From assembly GCA_900541665.1 (NCBI GenBank), contig UQKV01000004.1:1-64000 (forward strand): a stretch of DNA of 64,000 nt, in the 5' to 3' direction. The position numbers were made by a program, and so were the translations under genes. The DNA comes from an uncultured Collinsella sp. (lineage in GTDB: Bacteria; Actinomycetota; Coriobacteriia; Coriobacteriales; Coriobacteriaceae). Positions 60,201-64,000 of the stretch are shown here, piece by piece. The notes below the pieces were generated by a model. It ran no database searches, was not told where the DNA came from, and was given only the letters and a program-made list of their open reading frames with translations. The number at the start of each line of letters is the position of its first letter. Positions within the stretch are counted from its first letter, which is position 1.

Positions 60201-60360
60201 CTCCAGCTTCTGCCGCATCATGACGGCACAGGTCGAGCTCGGCAAATGTTGGCGCCAACAGAACAGCGCGCCCGTGGCGGGCAACCAGATCGGCCAGCAG
60301 CGCCGTCTCGGCATCGCTCAAATCCGTGCCGGCATTGGTGGTATAGATTCGAACAGGCAT
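57262..60360 (-). CDS. addB: AddB-type nuclease subunit (PD-(D/E)XK)
   Basis: The 1032-residue partner of AddA begins MPVRIYTTNAG and has an inactive helicase-like region. The C-terminal nuclease contains ASQIEAYSTCPLCWFVSYRV, FVHDVLEHLHARL and VVIDYKHRTG, where Asp and Lys form the nuclease site. In AddB the first cysteine and a C-terminal Cys-x2-Cys-x5-Cys hold a 4Fe-4S cluster. Here the C-terminus has only AHARCSYNHEGTF, so the cluster is probably absent. GGAGG 4 nt before ATG 60360 sets the start. addA follows after 3 bp. Confidence 0.82.
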   Translation of the reverse strand: MPVRIYTTNAGTDLSDAETALLADLVARHGRAVLLAPTFAELDLCRHDAAEAGVSLGIDYKTPTSWLRSLWELMGDGRSFVDNLQRQMLFSDMIDRRDDAALQPLLRSQGTVRMLARMARDVLPGVAGTGDERCHDAAAQPEPKSDAEARVFELLRAYAGGLDRRDMVEPCEAADMMAEALANNLPACARAVCVRGVTSFTYSLLELLSAVANSGGEVVVLLACEQAAMREDLAAAFDARGVLFEVAPLGEDAGASETASAPAAQPIFIEVAGPHARARAYVDALENLVAACEESVSRDGAEANADPARVLVVSARAPQLFGELAARLAARHIAAETTEFTAFSQSVAGRQFTALANLIERMKAADEGTASKTEWWPAPELTDWIYSPLSGADAASARGFDKNMRLSRSKTAAGVKSLLQSVQGQVRGARKAASDNNWFKNVPCVVSDVFQALWRDKPVTALKAMLAVAEALPDRALGGLDGQARRQAETALLRHAIDILMNDARALDVSQAATVPVLDGVRTKVDKRSTAYDYETYEVDRTPRAQVRFVSLADASVLRPGGYDAVLFADVDLDSYPLSHEEGPLATLTAELRRDGVSLEPAALLRVRFGRAMQAARGPVALTRVTHDRQARECYPAAVWTELRAHAEAAGAAKPTRVGEGDIIADFDPAAGEGLRCERVTCEAPQHLSDEAIPYLVLRRRDGEGEDAPLVPRLTSASQIEAYSTCPLCWFVSYRVKPQSIDAGFGNMEKGNFVHDVLEHLHARLPQEGMERVTPENLPRAQELLREVFDETLAEHASKRGNEGPLVPLSPVEERQVAEILPQLEGVLAYEAEALTPFAPRYLEFAFNDLNVEYAGWPLGGRIDRVDVDAENRAVVIDYKHRTGVEEFKLADPTVRDEESGTAPIDDPRWLPPHTQTLIYAQAMRRALGLDARAALYFSTKGGKPALRGAASAELLEEERGDGRIPGLKKGFPGEGGSMDFDALLDRVEAGIAERLRELEAGDVAAVDPTSAQAAHARCSYNHEGTFVRRDV

Positions 60361-60495
60361 GGTCCTCCACTCAAACTGTTCGCAATATTCATCGCATCTA
60401 TCCTACCCGCCCGCACGGACAACCTGGCCCCAATGCACCAGATCCCCTCGATGATCCGTTTTCCTCCGTCCCCAAAGGATCAATTATCGACACAC

Positions 60496-60518
60496 AAAAA
60501 CCGCCCCCGAAGGGGCGG
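60496..60518 (-). terminator. Intrinsic terminator of the YerC-like gene
   Basis: Minus strand CCGCCCC / GGGGCGG (60518-60512 with 60507-60501) is followed by TTTTT (60500-60496). Confidence 0.85.
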
Positions 60519-60547
60519 CTCCAGCTGATTCGTTTGTTGCCGTTGGC

Positions 60548-60847
60548 CTACTCGCCATCCTCCAACTTGATGAGGATCTTGCGATAGCCACCGTACTCGC
60601 CGTTGAGCGCCTTGGAAACACGACTCACCGTGGTGGACGAAGCGCCCGTGCGGGCCTGAACCTCAACATAGGGCTCGCCCTCATCCAGATAACGCGCGAC
60701 CTGCAAGCGTTGCGAAAGATCGCAAATCTCGCGCGGCGTGCAGATATCGGTTAAAAACGCTTGGATATCCTTCTCGTCGTCCAAAAGGCTAAATGCGTGG
60801 ACCAGCTGCTTGACATCAGGCTTGTCAAACATGTTCTCGATATTCAT
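60548..60847 (-). CDS. YerC/YecD family TrpR-related protein
   Basis: The 99-residue protein belongs to the YerC/YecD family related to TrpR. Its helix-turn-helix reads ICTPREICDLSQRLQVARYL, EPYVEVQARTGASSTTVSRVSKAL and GGYRKIL. Members are small DNA-binding proteins whose targets are not generally known. ATG 60847 starts it. An extended -10 (TGCTACACT) lies about 105 bp upstream on the minus strand. A terminator follows the gene, so it is monocistronic. Confidence 0.9.
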   Translation of the reverse strand: MNIENMFDKPDVKQLVHAFSLLDDEKDIQAFLTDICTPREICDLSQRLQVARYLDEGEPYVEVQARTGASSTTVSRVSKALNGEYGGYRKILIKLEDGE

Positions 60848-61171
60848 CGATCACCGCCAAACCCGCCAAAAGGCATCGAAGTTGATACTGACATCGGGCA
60901 TCGTTCACCCGTAATATGCAATAAAACTATGCATGGGCCATTTGCCCGTAGCAGTGTAGCACACCACCAAACTAAAGCGACAAGACTCTCTGCCAGCGGC
61001 ACGTTTTTTAGGACGAACGCCGTTTTGAAACCGAATGCGCACGCAAGCTCCACGAATATCTGAGACAATGGGCGGCCGAACAAGGCGACACACCCGCGCG
61101 GCCGTCCAAGCTGCCGCAGCAAGCCGCTTCACGCGACACCAACGCACCCGGCGCAAGAAAGGATTCACGCC
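60848..61171. other. 324-bp divergent intergenic region
   Basis: This region holds the promoter of the YerC-like gene and the ribosome-binding site of the membrane gene. A stretch at 61009-61188 stays open in one plus frame but has no start codon and no coding character, so I do not call it a gene. Confidence 0.4.
60953..60961 (-). promoter_or_regulatory. Extended -10 element of the YerC-like gene
   Basis: Minus strand TGCTACACT, with a weak -35 (TTGTCG at 60983-60978) 19 nt upstream. Confidence 0.45.
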
Positions 61172-61537
61172 ATGCGCTTTATGCTTAACTGGCTCTTCAC
61201 CTCGATCGCCATCGCGATCGCCACGTTCCTCGTCCCCGGTATCCAACCCTTCGGCTTTGCCGAGACCTGGGTCTGCTTTGCCTTTGTGGGACTGTTCCTG
61301 AACATTGTCGATTCGTTCGTCAAACCGTTCCTGACCGTCATCTCACTGCCGCTCACTATTATTACGCTTGGTGTTTTTCAGCTCGTAGTCAACAGCTTTA
61401 TGCTCGAGCTGGCCAGCTACCTGTCGGTCAATCTGCTGGGCGCGGGCATCTCCATCGCCAGCTTTGGATCGGCCTTTATGGGCAGTATCCTGGTATCCAT
61501 CACGCGCAGCATCCTCGACAGCATCGCCGAGGACTAA
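61172..61537 (+). CDS. PF04020-type four-helix membrane protein (phage-holin-family label)
   Basis: The 121-residue protein has four transmembrane segments (about 4-24, 32-50, 55-78 and 88-112). It has the family's blocks FLVPGIQPFGFAETWVCFAFVGLFLNIVDSFVKPFLTVISLPLTIITLGVF and MLELASYLSV. Members of PF04020 are labelled holin-like but are common chromosomal envelope proteins of unknown role. GAAAGGA before ATG 61172 supports the start. A strong terminator follows. Confidence 0.85.
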   Translation: MRFMLNWLFTSIAIAIATFLVPGIQPFGFAETWVCFAFVGLFLNIVDSFVKPFLTVISLPLTIITLGVFQLVVNSFMLELASYLSVNLLGAGISIASFGSAFMGSILVSITRSILDSIAED

Positions 61538-61577
61538 AACGGCCATTCCGGCCGTGCCCGTCTCAACAGCCCAAAAC

Positions 61578-61616
61578 GAAGGCCGCCCATCGCAAAAATG
61601 GGCGGCCTTCTTATTT
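61578..61616 (+). terminator. Intrinsic terminator after the PF04020 gene
   Basis: A 13-bp perfect stem GAAGGCCGCCCAT / ATGGGCGGCCTTC (61578-61590, 61598-61610) is followed by TTATTT. Confidence 0.9.
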
Positions 61617-61679
61617 GTCAAGTCTCAAAGGGCGAGAGAATCTACCATTTCTACCCCGTCCCCAAATGGCAGGTGTGGG

Positions 61680-62108
61680 TTAGATGACGTAGTCGTAGCC
61701 ATGGTTGGGAGCGACAAGTTGATCGAGTGTCACACCGTCGAGGTAGTCGTTGATGAGCTTGTCCAGGTTCTTCCACACGTCGAGCGTGGGGCACTCATCC
61801 GAGCGTGAGCAGCCCTTGCAGTCGCCATCCAGGCATGCAACCGGTGCCAGACTGCCCTCGGTCAGGCGCAGGATCTCGCCCACCGTGTACTGCTCGGGCG
61901 GGCGCGTGAGCACGTAGCCGCCGCCCTTGCCGCGCATGCCCGAAAGCATGTTGGCGCGCACGAGCGTAGCCAAGATGTTCTCGAGATATTTCTCGGAAAT
62001 CCCCTGTCGCGCCGCGATCTCTTTGAGCGGGATGCGACCGGCCGCCTGGTGCTCGGCCAGATCGACCATAACGCGCAGGGCATATCTGCCCTTTGTAGAA
62101 ACCAACAT
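61680..62108 (-). CDS. Rrf2 family transcriptional regulator, probably iron-sulfur-binding
   Basis: Rrf2 proteins sense cysteine status, Fe-S clusters, or nitric oxide. The 142-residue protein has the winged helix-turn-helix (STKGRYALRVMVDLAEHQ, IPLKEIAARQGISEKYLENILATLVRANMLSGMRGKGGGYVL). Its cysteine cluster at 92, 97, 100 and 106 (CLDGDC-x2-C-x5-C) matches the spacing region of IscR's cluster ligands. The divergent neighbour is cysK, and in Firmicutes the related CymR acts with CysK. I infer control of cysteine or Fe-S metabolism, with an operator in the shared intergenic region. Confidence 0.88.
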   Translation of the reverse strand: MLVSTKGRYALRVMVDLAEHQAAGRIPLKEIAARQGISEKYLENILATLVRANMLSGMRGKGGGYVLTRPPEQYTVGEILRLTEGSLAPVACLDGDCKGCSRSDECPTLDVWKNLDKLINDYLDGVTLDQLVAPNHGYDYVI

Positions 62109-62225
62109 GTATAGTGCTGCCTTTCGGTCATTTAGTCCGTAGAAATTCTAGCCGAAAAATTGGTTTTGAAAATACCCGTTCCGGTCAAGATGGTTAATCA
62201 GCTCGTAATAATCTTCTATTTCCTA

Positions 62226-62254
62226 TTGCATTACTAGGCTTTAGTGTCTAGTAT
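62226..62254 (+). promoter_or_regulatory. cysK promoter with candidate Rrf2 operator
   Basis: TTGCAT (62226-62231), a 17-nt spacer and TAGTAT (62249-62254) form a good promoter. The spacer contains ACTAG (62233-62237) and CTAGT (62248-62252), a dyad with a 10-nt centre, placed where a repressor would block polymerase. The adjacent Rrf2 protein is the likely binder. Confidence 0.55.
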
Positions 62255-62263
62255 GCTTCCCAA

Positions 62264-62303
62264 CAGCTAAACGAACAACCTATAAGGTTTATGGGTTTAG
62301 CTG
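62264..62303 (+). promoter_or_regulatory. Hairpin in the cysK leader
   Basis: A 9-bp perfect inverted repeat CAGCTAAAC / GTTTAGCTG (62264-62272, 62295-62303) with an internal AACC...GGTT mini-stem occupies the start of the 5' untranslated region. It has no T run. It may stabilise the RNA or be regulatory. Confidence 0.4.
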
Positions 62304-62361
62304 CTACACGCACCGTGAAACCACACGGCAACCAGCAACTTGAACACTTTGGAGGTTCACC

Positions 62362-63300
<939 letters not shown>

Positions 63301-63398
63301 GGCCCGTCGCCCATAGGTTGAGCCCAGGGCGAACCGGTCTCCCCTCTCCCGGTAGCCTGAGCCCATCCCATCAGGGTGTCCCACGAGACGTCCGAACT

Positions 63399-63439
63399 TG
63401 CTACAATGTCTGCGGCGCGGAACCAGCCTCCCGCGCCGC
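63399..63439 (+). promoter_or_regulatory. mnmA promoter and immediate leader hairpin
   Basis: TGC-TACAAT (63399-63407) is an extended -10. A 9-bp perfect stem GCGGCGCGG / CCGCGCCGC (63412-63420, 63431-63439) with a T run follows at the expected start site. It looks like an intrinsic terminator at the very start of the RNA, either ending cysK transcription or attenuating mnmA. Confidence 0.5.
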
Positions 63440-63479
63440 TTTTCTTTTTTGGCCACATGCCACCAAGGAGAACCTCCCC

Positions 63480-64000
63480 ATGCACAACAAGCGCGTGCTC
63501 GTCGCCATGAGCGGCGGCGTCGATTCCAGCGTGACTGCGTACCTGCTCAAAAGCCAGGGCTACGAATGCGTCGGCGCCACCATGCGCCTCACCTGTCCCG
63601 CGCCCGATCCCGTCACGGGCATGAGTAAGGTCGATCGCGACATCGCCGATGCAAAGGCCGTCGCCGAGCGCCTGGGGATACCCCACCATGTGCTCGACCT
63701 ACAGCAGACCTTCGACCGCAATGTTATCGAGCGCTTCGTGACCGCCTACCAGGAGGGGCTGACGCCCAACCCGTGCATCATCTGCAACCGCCATATTAAG
63801 TTTGGCGCGCTGCTCGATGCGGCACTCGATATGGGCTGCGACTACATCGCCACAGGCCACTATGCCAAAACGAGCCAGGCGCCCGACGGCACCTGGCAGC
63901 TGCATCGCGGCGAGGACCCCAAAAAGGACCAGAGTTACTTTTTGTATTCGCTCACGCAGGAGCGGCTGTCGCGCACGATCTTTCCGCTGGCCGGGCTGGA
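63480..64000 (+). CDS. mnmA: tRNA-specific 2-thiouridylase MnmA (3' end outside window)
   Basis: MnmA thiolates the wobble uridine of certain tRNAs, using ATP to activate the base and sulfur carried from a cysteine desulfurase. The visible 173 residues include the PP-loop AMSGGVDSS (9-17), NPCIICNRHIKFG with Cys99 and Cys102 (one is the catalytic cysteine of the family), IATGHYAK and KDQSYFLYSLTQE. ATG 63480 follows CAAGGAGA. The frame is open to the last base. It follows cysK, which provides cysteine, the sulfur source of tRNA thiolation. Confidence 0.95.
   Translation, partial: MHNKRVLVAMSGGVDSSVTAYLLKSQGYECVGATMRLTCPAPDPVTGMSKVDRDIADAKAVAERLGIPHHVLDLQQTFDRNVIERFVTAYQEGLTPNPCIICNRHIKFGALLDAALDMGCDYIATGHYAKTSQAPDGTWQLHRGEDPKKDQSYFLYSLTQERLSRTIFPLAGL

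Noticed and set aside
61009..61188. Open frame upstream of the PF04020 gene
   Set aside because: It has no start codon after the preceding stop and no wobble-position bias, so it is probably chance.

Overview
The window reads as chromosome of a high-GC, gut-type Gram-positive of the Coriobacteriia, most like Collinsella. This is inferred from gene content, GC-rich wobble positions, a class III fructose-bisphosphatase, AddAB recombination, Tat and sorting-type surface proteins, and superoxide-reductase proteins typical of anaerobes. No 16S gene or other decisive marker is present. I saw no rRNA, tRNA, CRISPR array, phage or complete insertion sequence.

Layout. 1-4.7 kb: tail of a glycoside-hydrolase-like gene, a MurR/RpiR regulator, a helix-turn-helix regulator fused to a desulfoferrodoxin-like domain, then queA and queH (queuosine) and a DUF3267 membrane protein. 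4.7-14 kb: a methionyl-tRNA-synthetase-like protein with a degenerate KMSKS loop, an rRNA m5C methyltransferase, a 56-aa membrane protein, a TIM-barrel protein, DegV, fructose-bisphosphatase and two GtrA paralogues. 14-19.2 kb: two surface proteins with transcobalamin-C-like (DUF4430) domains, downstream of what reads as a cobalamin riboswitch. 19-25 kb: an AarF/UbiB kinase with a phasin-like partner, a C69 dipeptidase, a 230-bp inverted-repeat element, then folD and fchA. 25-29.6 kb: two paralogous lipoproteins and a Tat-exported phosphatidylinositol phospholipase C-like surface protein.

29.6-33.3 kb looks accessory: a PH-like protein, a YhcG/DUF1016 nuclease, an ADP-ribosylglycohydrolase with a small partner, a 30-aa hydrophobic peptide and a broken SHOCT-domain gene. 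33.3-47.5 kb: zinc-ribbon protein, cation-diffusion transporter, membrane protein, fhs, ruvCAB with a LexA-type box, a NadE-like protein that has lost its catalytic residues, a superoxide reductase and a SWIM-Snf2 helicase. 47.6-64 kb: dnaE, an AT-rich MFS transporter, a DUF3284 protein, addBA, a TrpR-like YerC protein, a PF04020 membrane protein, an Rrf2 regulator divergent from cysK, and the start of mnmA.

Themes. Folate one-carbon metabolism is served by fhs, folD and fchA. DNA repair and replication are served by ruvCAB, addAB, dnaE and the Snf2 helicase. tRNA modification is served by queA, queH and mnmA. Oxygen defence is served by two superoxide-reductase-like proteins.

The strongest candidate for an undescribed system is the riboswitch-controlled pair at 14.1-19.2 kb. 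One protein carries four transcobalamin-like domains plus a beta-propeller, the other carries one such domain. I propose a cell-surface cobalamin-capture apparatus. Several intergenic regions also carry palindromes and a recurrent GTCCC(C)AA-type core, suggesting a dispersed repeat family.
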